Positions 46,451 to 57,273 of a stretch of 64,000 nt of DNA are shown in pieces. The stretch lies in the NCBI RefSeq assembly GCF_000208745.1, contig NC_030853.1:11201913-11265912 (forward strand). Direction: 5' to 3'. The notes beneath the pieces are model-generated. The model had not been told where the DNA came from, did no database searches, and saw only the letters and a program-made list of their open reading frames with translations. Position numbers and translations under genes: made by a program. How positions within the stretch are numbered: position 1 is the stretch's first letter; each line of letters opens with the position of its first letter. Source of the stretch: Theobroma cacao (Eukaryota > Streptophyta > Magnoliopsida > Malvales > Malvaceae).

Positions 46451-47056
46451 GTGCAATATTGAAGCTTTCATTCTCCAAATGATTCACTATGTATGGGTTG
46501 ATGATTTTCAAATGATTAATCACTTAAGGGCTCGATAAGGGGTTTTATTAGGAATGAACCAAATTGCATTGTTTTGAAACTAGTGCATCATGATTTTAAA
46601 TTTTCCTTTGTTGTTGCTTGTTCCCTTCCTTGTTTACTCACTGGGTTTATACTCACCATTTCAAATTCATGTTCTCAGATCACGAGGCAGTCGGTAACTA
46701 GGACGAGGTATCCTTGTAGACCTGTGTCCATCTTTTGGTAGGTGTCTCGGCATTCAGTAGCTGTATATTCATTCGAGTCCCTCCGTTGGAAGTCAAGTCT
46801 TCTTTTTGAGATGTATAGGCGAACCTAATGTACATTATTGGAATACATATTGTAGACAATGTATGTATATAATAAATGAGAAATGCCAATACGAGTTGGC
46901 AATGTCTATTACTATTTTGATTTTAAGTTTTAAAAAATGACTTAGCAGTTTATGATGGAATGATGAACACGTCGGACTATTAGGCTTGCTTGGGCTTAGT
47001 GGACTACATCCATTGGGCCCATGCGCCGATCATGGCCCAAAATTTGGGACGTGACA

Positions 47057-47736
47057 AATATCTACCCTTAGTGGAGTTTGCCTACAATAACAGTTTCCAA
47101 GCTAGCATCCAAATGGCACCGTTTGAAGCATTATATGGACGAAGGTGTAGGTCACCCATTGGATGGTTGGAGGTGGGAGAAAGGAAACTTTTGGGGCCTG
47201 AGTTGATACAAGATGCCACCGAGAAAATACGCATGATTCGACAGAGGATGTTATCAGCACAAAGTAGACAAAAGTCATATGCTGACAACCGACGGAGAGA
47301 TTTGGAGTTTCAAGTGGGAGATCATGTATTTTTGAAGGTCTCACCAATGAAAGCAGTAATGAGGTTTGGCAAGAAGGGAAAATTGAGCCCTCGGTATATA
47401 GAACCTTTCGGGAACTTAGAAAGGATTGGAGTAGTGGCATACCGTTTGGCATTACCGCCATACCTTTTGAATATTCACCCCGTGTTTCATGTGTCAATGC
47501 TTAGGAAGTATAACCCGGATCCATCACATATAATACGGTATGAAACCATTCAGTTGCAAGATGATGTAACCTATGAGGAGCAACTGGTAGCTACCCTTGA
47601 TCGGCAAGTCAAAAAGCTTCGTTCAAAGGAAGTGGCATCAGTGAAAGTGGTGTGGCAGAACCACACCAGTGAAGAGGTAACGTGGGAAGTCGAGGAGGAG
47701 ATGCAGACAAAATATCCACACCTCTTTGATGCATAA
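47057..47736 (+). pseudogene. D1 integrase C-terminal part with chromodomain-like end
   Basis: The frame resumes at KYLPLVEFAYNNSFQASIQM (47057) and is open to the stop at 47734-47736. It includes the GPY/F-type region (DHVFLKVSPMKAVMRFGKKG, LSPRYIEPFGNLERIG), HPVFHVSMLRKYNPDPSHII, and a terminal segment (EEQLVATLDRQVKKLRSKEV, VKVVWQNHTSEEVTWEVEEE) that looks like the chromodomain of Tekay/Del chromoviruses. Such domains are thought to steer integration to heterochromatin. The 248-codon frame that begins at 46990 takes its first codons from the solo LTR, so its ATG is not real. Confidence 0.9.
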
Positions 47737-47784
47737 AGGTAAGTTACCTTATAGTTGAATTTAAAATCGGGGACCAAATTTCTT

Positions 47785-47798
47785 TTAGTGGGGAAGAA
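47785..47798 (+). promoter_or_regulatory. Polypurine tract, D1
   Basis: TTAGTGGGGAAGAA immediately before the 3' LTR start TGTGAGACC (47799); priming site for plus-strand DNA. Confidence 0.85.
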
Positions 47799-49200
47799 TG
47801 TGAGACCTTGACCCCTATTGACCCGTAACTAGCAGTAGACGCGATAACACGAACTAGGGATAATTTCATCATTTCTCCTGATGAGCCCCTAAAAGTAGTT
47901 TTCTAATGTTATTAAGGTCCAAGTAGGCCTAAAGAATAGTTTAGAATAAAATATTCCGCATGCGAGAAAATAATAATAAAATAATAATATTTTTATCGGA
48001 GAAGAATTTGTAGGATAAAAAGTGATTCGAAAGTCAATTAAGGCATAATAAGGTATTTTGGGTGCCAAGGAGACAAGAGGAGGTAAGAGGAAATTTTTGA
48101 AATAAAATAATATTTTTATTAATAAAATAATATTAAAATATTAATATTTTACTCAGTGTCAAAATTTTTCATGAAGAAGGAGTATATGGTCAATCTAAGT
48201 GGGGGACAAGAATAATGAGAGAATTTTAGAGAAAAATGACATTAATGGGGCCGCGTGTCTTTATTAAGTAAAGATAGCACGGGCAAATAAATATTTTAAA
48301 TATTATAGGGACACCACGTTGAAGTACAAACTTTATACTTTGTTTGTACATGTGTAGAAGAAGGTAATAGAAGGAAATTGGAGTTAAATGAGTGTTGGGA
48401 TGACTAAATTAAAATGGAAGGGAACAAAAAAGGTAAAACGGTCATTTTGCATCTTGAGTTAAAATTTTTAAGTTTTCATGAACCCGAGCATTTCTAGACC
48501 CTTATGGACCTTGTCTTAGTGTCAAATAAGTAAAAAGATTGTATAAAGGCAATGGAAAAATAAAATGACATAGTTAAGGGCATTTTGGTAATTTTGCTAG
48601 AAATGGATAAACTTAAGCCATAAAAATCTAAGTTTCTAGGATGTTCTTCAAATTTCCAGCACTTTTTCTTCTTCTCCTTCCTCTCCCACGTTGTCTCACC
48701 CCCCCATGGAAGCTTGCCTTGAATTTCCATATATTTCCTTGAATTAACCCCGATTTTTCATGTTTTTGTGTACCCTTTCATAAAGTTCTTTGTGCTTTTC
48801 TACTTTTTCACCATAAAATCCTCAAAAACCTTTCCTTATTACACTCTCTCACTAGTTAGGCATTTTAGAGAGAGAAAGTGAGATTTTCATGATAGTTTGA
48901 AAGCTTTCGGGAAAGAAATTCAATTGTAAAGCTACAAAGGTCCCAACGAGGCCCCACAGTTCCATTTGGATCATTAGTGGAGGTTGAAGTCGAGTAAAGA
49001 TTCAACAAATACCGGTGAGTGAACTTGCATTTCAAAATCGTTTTGGGAGACATAATTGTATTGGTATGAAACATTGAATGATTTATTCCAACTTGTCTTT
49101 AAAAACATGTGCCTTGGGAACAAGCCTTTGATAAAATATTTTGATGTTGTGAAATGTGAAATGTGTAATAGGATGGACTTATGTGCTCCTATACTGTGTT

Positions 49201-49201
49201 G

Positions 49202-49258
<57 letters not shown>
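49201..49258. repeat. (AT)n-(GT)n microsatellite
   Basis: A run of AT repeats passes into about sixteen GT repeats, in the D1 LTR position that holds (AT)n in other copies. Its length and the AT-to-GT switch differ from every other copy in the window. Confidence 0.95.
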
Positions 49259-49260
<2 letters not shown>

Positions 49261-49284
49261 CGAATAATGTTGTGTAATGATATT

Positions 49285-49450
49285 GACCCGGCTATGTGCT
49301 AGGGGGAGTGCGCATAAGCCGATGCTAACCCAGCTATGTGCGAGGGGGAGTGTGCATAAGTCGATGCTGACCCAGCTATGTGCGAGTAGGAGTGCGCATT
49401 AGCCGATGCTGACCCAGCCATGTGCTAGTGGAAGTGCATTTGTGCTGATG
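49285..49450 (+). repeat. 42-43-base minisatellite, four units
   Basis: Four units with GACCCAGCTATGTGCGAG and GGGAGTGCGCATAAGCCGATG, homologous to the array at 45625-45753 but with four units in place of three and local changes. Confidence 0.88.
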
Positions 49451-50276
49451 ATGATGGGAGGGTGTGTATGGTGATGGATATCTATATATACATATATAGA
49501 TATGTGTGTTATAGAAAGTTCATGAGTATGATATATGGTGTTGCACATGTGAATCTTGCATATTGAACTTTGGGAATTATTATGCGTTTCATGTTGATTT
49601 TTTGTCATTTTAGCAAGATGGCTTTTTCTTGAAAGAAAGGAAACTTTTTCATGGTGCTTTGTTTCTCGTTGCAGCGAGATTCATTCTCGTTATAGTGAGA
49701 AACTCTTGGATTTGGAGGGGTAATGTTGGTCGAAATCTCGCTGCAGCGAGAATGCCTTTCCGCTGCAGTGAGGACCCGTCGTTTACTTGACTTGAATTGC
49801 ACGAATGCCATTAAAGTTTTCACTCTTAAAATCCTTTGTTGATCATGGACCCTTTTTATCAAGTGATTTACTCATTTGGGGTTTACATAAGGGGTTTTGA
49901 TAAGAGCTAAACTAAATTGCATTGTTTTAAAGATAAATGCATCATGATTTTCTTTAAACCTTCCTTATTGTTTGCTTGTTCCTTTCCTTGTTCACTCACT
50001 GGGTTTATACTCACCGTTTTCATCTTCATGTTTTCAAATCAAGAGGCAGCTGGTAACTAGGTTGAAGTGTCTTCGTATATTCAACCCTAAGTAGGTGTCT
50101 CGGCATTCAGTAGCTGTACATTCATTTGAGTTTCTCCACTAGAAGTCGAGTACTTTTTGTTGTGTTTAGACAAACTCCATGTAAATTATTAAGACATATG
50201 TTTAGATAATACATGTAACTTTGATTGGTAATGCCACTACGAGTTGGCAATGCTTAACATTATTTTTGTAAAACCC

Positions 50277-52330
50277 GACCCTATAAACACATGTCATGAC
50301 ATACATGCACTGAGTAGCATGTTATTACGCTAGGAAAACCACTAAGAATAGACGAAACCCGGTATTGTACCTAACGATACACTTGAGTTGATTTAACCTC
50401 GAACTTGTTCAAATAGGAATCATAGGATGAAATTCTCACAATACCCACCCTTGGCCGAATATTTAGTGATGTACAATGATGATGAACTGATTTTTATTGT
50501 AAGAGAAATGAAGAGAAATGATGAAAAATGGTTAAATGTGATAGAAAAACAAAGTGAAAAATTAACAGAGTTAATGTCCCATTTTGACCAAATTTTCCAA
50601 GGAGGAAAGTGAGCTGATTTTGGTGATTTTAGAGGGTTATTGGCTGATATTTAATGGTTAGAAATGTTGGAGAGAAAATGGGACAATTTAGAGCTAAAAT
50701 GGAGCGCATTAGCAATTTATCGGGTAAAGTGCCAAAAATAGGTTAATACCGCGTTTAAGCTATTTTAGGCTATTGCATTTCATACCATGCATTAGTATAA
50801 GATTTAAGTCAATTATATAGTGACTTAGCATCAATGTCGTGAATTGTGTAATTTTTGCAATGTGTCTAGGAGGAGAGCCTTTCAGTAAAGGCAAGGAAGT
50901 CGTACCCGACGAACAATGATCGGGGCACCTAGAAAGCATTTAATTTGTACAAACTGTGAGTAAACCTATTATTACTGTAAATTATCTAGAGTTTATTTTT
51001 AAATGCTCTTTATGTATTTTATGAAATGAAAATGAGATTAAAATGGGACTTTTGATGTTTTAGAAATAAATTTGACAAATAAATATATTGTGTTGATTAT
51101 CTGAAAAAAGAAACTTTTGATCATAAAATTGAGTAATTGGAGGCTGCCAATTGTCTTGAAAAATATATTTTCCTATGAATGGCTTATGATATAAGAGTAT
51201 ATGTGGCTATATTTTATAATTGCATTGGGAATTTATGTAAGCTGTCTTTTACTATGCAGGCTGGATAAATAAATAAAAGTCACGTTATACTGTCGAAATT
51301 TTATTAAAATTGGTGGGTTTAGTCACTGCAGTGACAGGTTTCTGTGGACTGCCTATTAGAGGGGTACGGTAAACCCAGTTGCATAGTTACTCCGATTGTA
51401 GAGGCGATGAGGGTAACTCCCGGGGTAGTGTTAGAGCTCACTTCACGTCGAACCCCAACGTGAATGTGTAACTCGGCCAACGCCAAGGAATGACTTGTTT
51501 TCAAAACTAACATGTGTTTAACATGTAAATATCTTAACAACCTTGGCGAACTTGGTTAGATGCCTCGACCAAGGTATCCCCGAGGACTAGTTTTTGGCTT
51601 GAGCCTTGTTTCTAATAAAAGTCATAAGCCTTAACAACTGTCTTGGTAAATTACAAATATTTTATGGTTTAAGAAATAAATTGAAAACCTTATGAAATGG
51701 TTTGTGATTTGTTGTTTAAACTTGCCTCCATTTTACTCGCCTTTAGATATTTATAATAATGTCTGTTTACTCATTGGGATTGCAAAATCTCACCCACCTC
51801 CTTTCCAAATATTTCAGGCCTGTGATAGCTTGTAGATACCTGATATTGTCGAGGATTCCAGTTGGACCCTTTTTCTCACAGACAGTAGATTACTATCACC
51901 AACACTTGGTGTATTTATGGGCCACTTATCATTGTAATTATTATTGTACATTATAACTTCGTAAATTATTGTATGTATGAATTTATTTTACTTCCACGTT
52001 ACAAAAGATTACTTACACGTGTTTCTATAAATATTGTTTTATATAAAAATGCTATATTTTAATCAATATTTTGAATAGTAATATTTGTCTATAAATCTTT
52101 TTTAAAAAAATAAAAAAATAAAATAAAATAATTTTTGTCTTTTGATTTACTTGTGCCGGAAACGACTGGTAATTGTTTAAAACGAAATGTTTAACAATGA
52201 TTGCTCACAAGAAAGGCAAAAAATTGATACGTAAGTCTTGCAGGGTTTCGATTGACATTTCGGGTAATGAATGTCAATCGGGACGTCACGGCGGTTGTCA
52301 TAGGCCCGAGGGAGGTTCCGGGTCGTGATA
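50277..52330 (+). repeat. 5' LTR of the D2 element
   Basis: Starts TGTAAAACCCGACCC and ends TTCCGGGTCGTGATA (final C of TGACA is T). 2054 bases, about 0.9 kb shorter than the D2 solo LTRs at 23938 and 30273, lacking much of their 5' third; this marks a subfamily. Contains GTGAGTAAACC near 50957 and ATTTCAGGCC near 51817. Confidence 0.93.
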
Positions 52331-52337
52331 ATTCAGT

Positions 52338-52350
52338 TGGTATCAGAGCT
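52338..52350 (+). promoter_or_regulatory. Primer binding site, D2
   Basis: TGGTATCAGAGCT, 7 bases after the LTR end; complementary to the initiator Met-tRNA 3' end. Confidence 0.9.
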
Positions 52351-52526
52351 TTTAGTTTAAAAGGTTATGGTTTTGAAAGAAGTTTTTTGATTTTTAAAGT
52401 TCTTGGATTTAAAGTTATTTTAAAATAATTTACAATGTCAGTGTGGCCTAGTTAAGATTAGTTACATGTAGTTGCATATAGGGTCTTAAGTTGTCTAAAC
52501 CAATTTTGTTCTTTTTGTAGATCATT

Positions 52527-53790
52527 ATACCTCCTTGACGTGAGCTACCACATATCACTAGATCTACCGGTAGGGGAAGAGGTCGCCCTAGACAAAGTCG
52601 GTCGGATTCCATAGAAGAGGAGTTAACTGCATCTTTTTTTAGAGCAGCTCTTATTGCTGAGTCTACTGACATTTCTGTACCTCCTCCACCACCTGTTGCT
52701 GCTCCTGGCGTACCTTCCATGTCACCCAAGGTAGCTCAAGCATTAGCGACTTTTCTCGTTGCTCTTACGGGCCAGGCTCAGGCTGGTCCAGTTTCAGCCG
52801 CTGTTTCCCTTGTAACAGCCCCAGTACCATCACCTCATATTCCACCCCAGACACCGGACGTCTCCATTTCTAAGAAATTGAAGGAAGCTAGACAGTTAGG
52901 TTGCGTCTCGTTTACTGGTGAGTTAGATGCGATCGCAGCTAGGGATTGGATTATTCAAGTATCGGAGACACTGGCAAATATGAGATTAGATGATGAGATG
53001 AAATTTGAAGGTGGCTACACGGTTATTTGAGGGGAGAGCCCGTACTTGGTGGAGTTCAGTAAAGTCTCGCTCTCCTATACCGCTGACTTGGACGGATTTC
53101 CTTCAAGAGTTCGATGATCAGTACTACACCTATTTCCATCAGAAAGAGAAAAAAAGAGAATTTTTGAGCTTGAAACAAGGGAACATGACCATTGAGGAGT
53201 ATGACACTCGTTTTAACGAGCTGATGTCTTATGTACCTGAGTTGGTGAGATTGGAGCAAGACCAAGTAAACTACTTTGAGGAGGGACTTCGTAATGAGAT
53301 ACGGGAGCGTATGATAGTGACTGGTAAGGAGTCGTATAAAGAAGTTGTGCAGATGGCCTTACGGGTTGAGAAACTCGCCACTGAGAATAGACAGATCTGA
53401 GCTGAGTTTGCAAAAAGAAAGAATCTGCCTACGTTCTTGGGTCAGTCTTCAAAGAGAGGTAGAGATTAGACATCTACTGCAGGAAGTACTACCTCAGCGT
53501 CTGTGGCATCCTCTAGACCTCCATCTCAACAGTCACAGTCGAGATCTTCTAGATTTGATTGGCCAGTGATGAGTAATCCGGGGGGGACTTCAGGAGGATT
53601 GGACAGATGCCGTAATTGAGGAGGATTTCATGTTGGGTCATGTAGAAAACTTGTAAAGTGTTTTCAATGCGACCAACAGGGGCATATCAACAGAGATTGT
53701 CCTCAGTTGAGACGGGATATAGTAGCTACTTCTACTCCTCCGACTCGTCTTAGTATACCGTAGAGAGACACTTCAGGATCACAGTCTAGA
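52527..53790 (+). pseudogene. D2 gag
   Basis: The likely start codon reads ATA (52527-52529) where the family has ATG, and a TGA follows three codons later. Next comes a basic stretch (STGRGRGRPRQSRSD) and a Pro-rich stretch. The gag domain begins in this frame (SFTGELDAIAARDWIIQV) and shifts frame near 53000 to continue as ARTWWSSVKSR, WTDFLQEFDDQYY and GNMTIEEYDTRFNELMSYV up to a stop at about 53399. The zinc knuckle CFQCDQQGHINRDC is at 53659-53700. Another stop lies at 53467 and one near 53618. Order and motifs are typical of chromovirus gag. Confidence 0.88.
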
Positions 53791-53869
53791 CAGGGCCTAG
53801 TGATTCGATCAGGCATGGGGAGTAATACCCCAGAGTAGCCATCTTTCAGACCGTAGCCCTAGATTTCAA

Positions 53870-54645
53870 CTAAGGTTTTTGCAGTGACTGAAGATGAAGC
53901 CCAAGTTCGACCTAGCACAGTGATAAGTATTATGATTGTGTTTGATAGAGATGCACATGTTTTGATAGATTCGAGCTCCGATAGATCATACGTGAGCATA
54001 TCATTTGCATAATTCTCAGATAGGAACCTGTCAGCATTAGAGGAAAAGATTGTAGTGCATACTCCTCTGGGTGAGCGGTTAGTAAGAAATACGTATTATA
54101 AAGACTGAGGTATTAAAGTTGGGGAAAAAGAATTTATGTGTGATTTAATCCCTTTGGAGATTTAGGACTTTGATTTGATCTTAGGTATGGATTGGTTGTC
54201 CACTCATCGAGTAAAGGTGGATTGTTTTAAGAAAGAAGTGATTCCCTAGAGTTCAGAGGGAGTAGAAGTTGTATTTATGGGGGAGCGTCGAGTATTACCG
54301 TTTTGTGTAATCTCAGCTCTCAAAGCTTTGAAATTGGTGCGAAAGGGATATCCGACATACTTGCCTCACGTGATTGATATATCGAGGGAGGAACCTAAGT
54401 TAGATAATGTCCCCATAGTAAGTGAGTTCCCTGATGTATTTCCTGATGAATTACCGAGACTTCCTCCTGATCATGAGTTCGAATTCACCATTGACTTACT
54501 TTCGGGTATTGCCCCTATCTCTATTCCTCTATATAGAATAGCTTCAGCAGAGTTGAAGGAGTTGAAAGTACAGTTGAAAGAGTTAGTGGACAAGGGTTTT
54601 ATACACCCTAGTACATCTCCGTGGGGAGCAACGATTTATTTGTGA
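53870..54645 (+). pseudogene. D2 protease and RT start
   Basis: The active-site triplet reads DSS (D at 53968-53970) in HVLIDSSSDRSYVS, where DSG is expected, so the flap-Gly position is mutated. LILGMDWLSTHRVKVDCF follows at about 54178. From 54277 an open frame covers the protease-RT linker (SEFPDVFPDELPRLPPDHEF) and RT start ([11 protein letters not shown]), ending at a frameshift near 54640. Stops near 54010, 54108, 54162 and 54247. Confidence 0.85.
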
Positions 54646-55945
54646 AAAAGAAAGACGGTACACTTCGGTTATGTATAGATTACCGACAGCTTAACAGAAT
54701 GACCATTAAGAACAAGTATCCGTTGCCGAGGATTGATGATCTTTTCGATCAATTACAGGGAGCTACAGTGTTTTCTAAGGTTGATCTGAGGTCTGGGTAT
54801 CATCAATTGAGGATTAAAGAACAGGATGTACCCAAGACAGCGTTCAAGACTCGGTACGATCATTATGAGTTCTTGGTCATGCTTTTCAGGTTAACTAACG
54901 CACCGGTAATTTTTTTGGATCTCATGAACAGGGTGTTCCACCCTTACTTGGACAAGTTTGTTATTGTATTCATTGATGACATCCTGGTTTACTCGAGAGA
55001 TAATGATGCGCATGCTACCCACTTGCGTATAGTATTATAGACTTTGCGGGAAAGACAGTTGTATGCAAAGTTTTTGAAGTGTGAGTTATAGTTAGAGGAA
55101 GTGGTATTCTTGGGACACGTAGTATCGGGAGCTGGAATATATGTTGATCCCAAGAAGATAGAGGCAATTTTACAATGGGAGTAATCTAAGACAGTGACAA
55201 AGATTCGTAGTTTCCTCGAATTAGCCGATTATTATCGGAGGTTTGTTCAGGGATTTTCCTTAATAATAGCTCCTTTGACCTGTCTAACTCGTAAGGGAGT
55301 TAAGTTTAAGTGGGACGATGTGTGTGAAAGTCGATTTCAGCAGCTGAAGAACCGGTTAACATCTACTCCAGTATTAACACTTTTTGTGAGTGGTAAGGGA
55401 TTTGTAGTTTATAGTGATGCCTCAAAGTTAGGGTTGGGGTGTGTACTAATGCAGGATGAAAAAGTTGTGGCTTATGCTTCTAGACAGCTAAAGAGGCATG
55501 AAGCAAATTACCCTACCCATGATTTAGAGTTAGCAACAGTGGTGTTTGCTTTAATAATCTAGAGGCATTACTTGTATGGTGAGCATTGTCGGATATTTAC
55601 GAATCACAAGAGTTTAAAATATTTGCTCACTTAGAAGGAGCTTAATTTGAGGCAAAGGCGATGGTTGGAGTTGATAAAAGATTATGACTTGGTGATAGAC
55701 TATCATCCGAGAAAAGAGAACGTTGTAGCTAATGCCTTAAGTCGTAAGTCTTCATCGTCTTTAACCGCACTTCAGAGTTGTTATTTTCTAGCATTATTAG
55801 AGATGAAATCTCTTGGGGTCCAGTTAAGAAATGGTGAGGATGGATCCTTATTGGCAAGCTTCAGTGTGCAACCTTCGTTACTTAATCAGATTAAGGACAT
55901 TCAGAGGTCTGATGATGAGTTAAGAAAAAAATTCAAAAATTGACC
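54621..55945 (+). pseudogene. D2 reverse transcriptase and RNase H
   Basis: [52 protein letters not shown], and an intact FIDDILVYS catalytic motif (about 54970). A stop near 55040 and further stops near 55090 and 55182 break the thumb. RNase [18 protein letters not shown] (about 55395), [13 protein letters not shown], then IFTNHKSLKY (about 55600), where the catalytic Asp seen as YTDHKSLKY in D1 is Asn. [10 protein letters not shown] is near 55720. The 98-codon frame ending at 55943 enters the integrase N-terminal region. Confidence 0.9.
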
Positions 55946-57236
55946 GATGGGGGAGTCAGTGAGTTCAGATTCAGAGAGGATAACGTCTTGATGTTTAGAG
56001 ACCGAGTTTGTGTTCTTGAGGGAAACCAGCTGAGATAGGCGATCATGGAGGAAGCCCATTCATCTGCCTATGCATTACATCCCGGAAGCACCAAGATGTA
56101 TAGGACTATCAGGGAGAATTATTGGTGGCTAGGTATGAAGCGAGACATAGTAAAATTCGTAGCAAAGTGTCTTGTATGTCAGCAAGTTAAGGCTGAGCAT
56201 TAGAGGTCAACAGGTACACTTCAGTCTTTACCTGTTCTCGAGTGGAAATGGGAGCATCTAACTATGGATTTTGTTTTGGGATTGCCGCGGACACAGAGGG
56301 GAAAGAATGCGATCTGGGTGATCGTAGATCGGTTGACTAAGTCCGCTCATTTTTTAGCTATCCATAGTACATACTCTATTAAGAAGCTGGCTCAGCTCTA
56401 TATAGATGAGATTGTGAGGCTACATGGAGTTCCCGTTTCTATAGTGTCAGACTGAGATCCTCGATTCACTTCTCGACTCTGGTCGAAATTTCAAGAAGCT
56501 CTCGGAACCAAATTAAAATTTAGCACTACTTACAACAACAGCTGTTAGACACTTGCCATTAGTGGAATTTGCTTACAACAATAACTTCCAGTCTAGCATT
56601 GGTATGGCACCGTACGAAGCTTTATATGGAAGGAAATGTCGTACTCCACTTTGTTGGGATGAAATGGGTGAAAGAAAGTTTGTTAGTGTGGAATTGATCG
56701 ATCTAACTAATGACAAGATCAAGGTTATACGAGAGAGGCTAAAGGTAGCCCAGGATAGGCAGAAGAGCTATGCAGATAAATGGAGAAAAGACTTGGAGTT
56801 TGAGATTGATGATAGAGTTTTTATTAAGGTTTCTCCGTGAAAAGGTGTATTTAGATTTGCGAAGTGGGGAAAGCTTAACCCGAGGTATATTGGACCATTC
56901 CGAATCATTGAGAGAATTAGACCAGTGTCTTATCGGTTAGAACTATCTCCGGAGTTAGATCGGATCCACAACATTTTCCAAATCACCATGCTTAAGAAAT
57001 ATGTACCAGATCCCTCTCACATCCTCGAAGCAGCTCCGATCGAGTTGCATGACGATTTGAAGTTTGAGGTGCAACTGTGAGTATCTTGGATCGAAAGGAT
57101 CGAGTATTGAGGAACAAGAGTATTTCAATAGTCAAAGTGTTGTGGAAAAGTGCTCGAATGGAGGAAATGACATGGGAAGTAGAGCATAAGATGAGGAACC
57201 AATACCCGCATCTATTTATCGAATCTGGTAAGTGAA
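55946..57236 (+). pseudogene. D2 integrase with internal deletion and chromodomain-like end
   Basis: Zinc-binding region (CLVCQQVK near 56170), first Asp in TMDFVLGLP (56264), second Asp in IVSD followed by a stop at 56453. Near 56540 the frame jumps from FSTTYNN to RHLPLVEFAYNN. The stretch of about 90-120 bases holding the catalytic Glu, intact in D1, is deleted, so strand transfer is impossible. The core continues through MAPYEALYGRKCRTP, DRVFIKVSP and a GPF-like block. The chromodomain-like end ([32 protein letters not shown]) is frameshifted near 57080. Confidence 0.88.
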
Positions 57237-57260
57237 ATTTTAAGGTCAAAATTTTATTTT

Positions 57261-57272
57261 AAGGGGGGTAGA
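57261..57272 (+). promoter_or_regulatory. Polypurine tract, D2
   Basis: AAGGGGGGTAGA just before the 3' LTR start TGTAAAACCC (57274). Confidence 0.85.
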
Positions 57273-57273
57273 T

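Larger units (their letters stand above)
44428..47056 (+). mobile_element. Solo D1 LTR inside D1 integrase
   Basis: 2629 bases, TGTGAGACCCC to TTGGGACGTGACA, flanked by GATAT (44423-44427) and AATAT (47057-47061), a duplication with one mismatch. It is the fullest D1 LTR in the window: a GGCAAAATGGTCATTTTTCACC block, a TATA box (44816), a pyrimidine-rich leader with CTTCTTCTTC, a GTGAGTGGAC donor-like site (45411), a minisatellite (45625-45753), an (AT)n tract, palindromes (45980-46450), an acceptor-like site (about 46669) and the terminal block. Confidence 0.93.
47799..50276 (+). repeat. 3' LTR of the D1 element (continues at 59316-59353)
   Basis: It matches the 5' LTR closely at its start (first about 860 bases, with scattered substitutions) and keeps the two regions deleted there. 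The D2 element interrupts it at 50276, and it continues after the duplication at 59316 as ATTTTGGTTCGAAATTTTG to about 59350, where it breaks off about 140 bases before the expected LTR end. Confidence 0.9.

Noticed and set aside
46990..47056. Start codon of the long 46990-47736 frame
   Set aside because: The first codons lie in the 3' end of the solo D1 LTR; the real protein segment begins at the junction (47057) as the continuation of the D1 integrase.
49285..49450. Possible CRISPR-like array
   Set aside because: Units are directly tandem, with similar sequence throughout and no unique spacers; the host is a plant and the array is a minisatellite in an LTR.
52448..52729. 93-codon minus-strand frame
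   Set aside because: Antisense to the D2 gag N-terminus; the sense frame has the expected basic and Pro-rich features.
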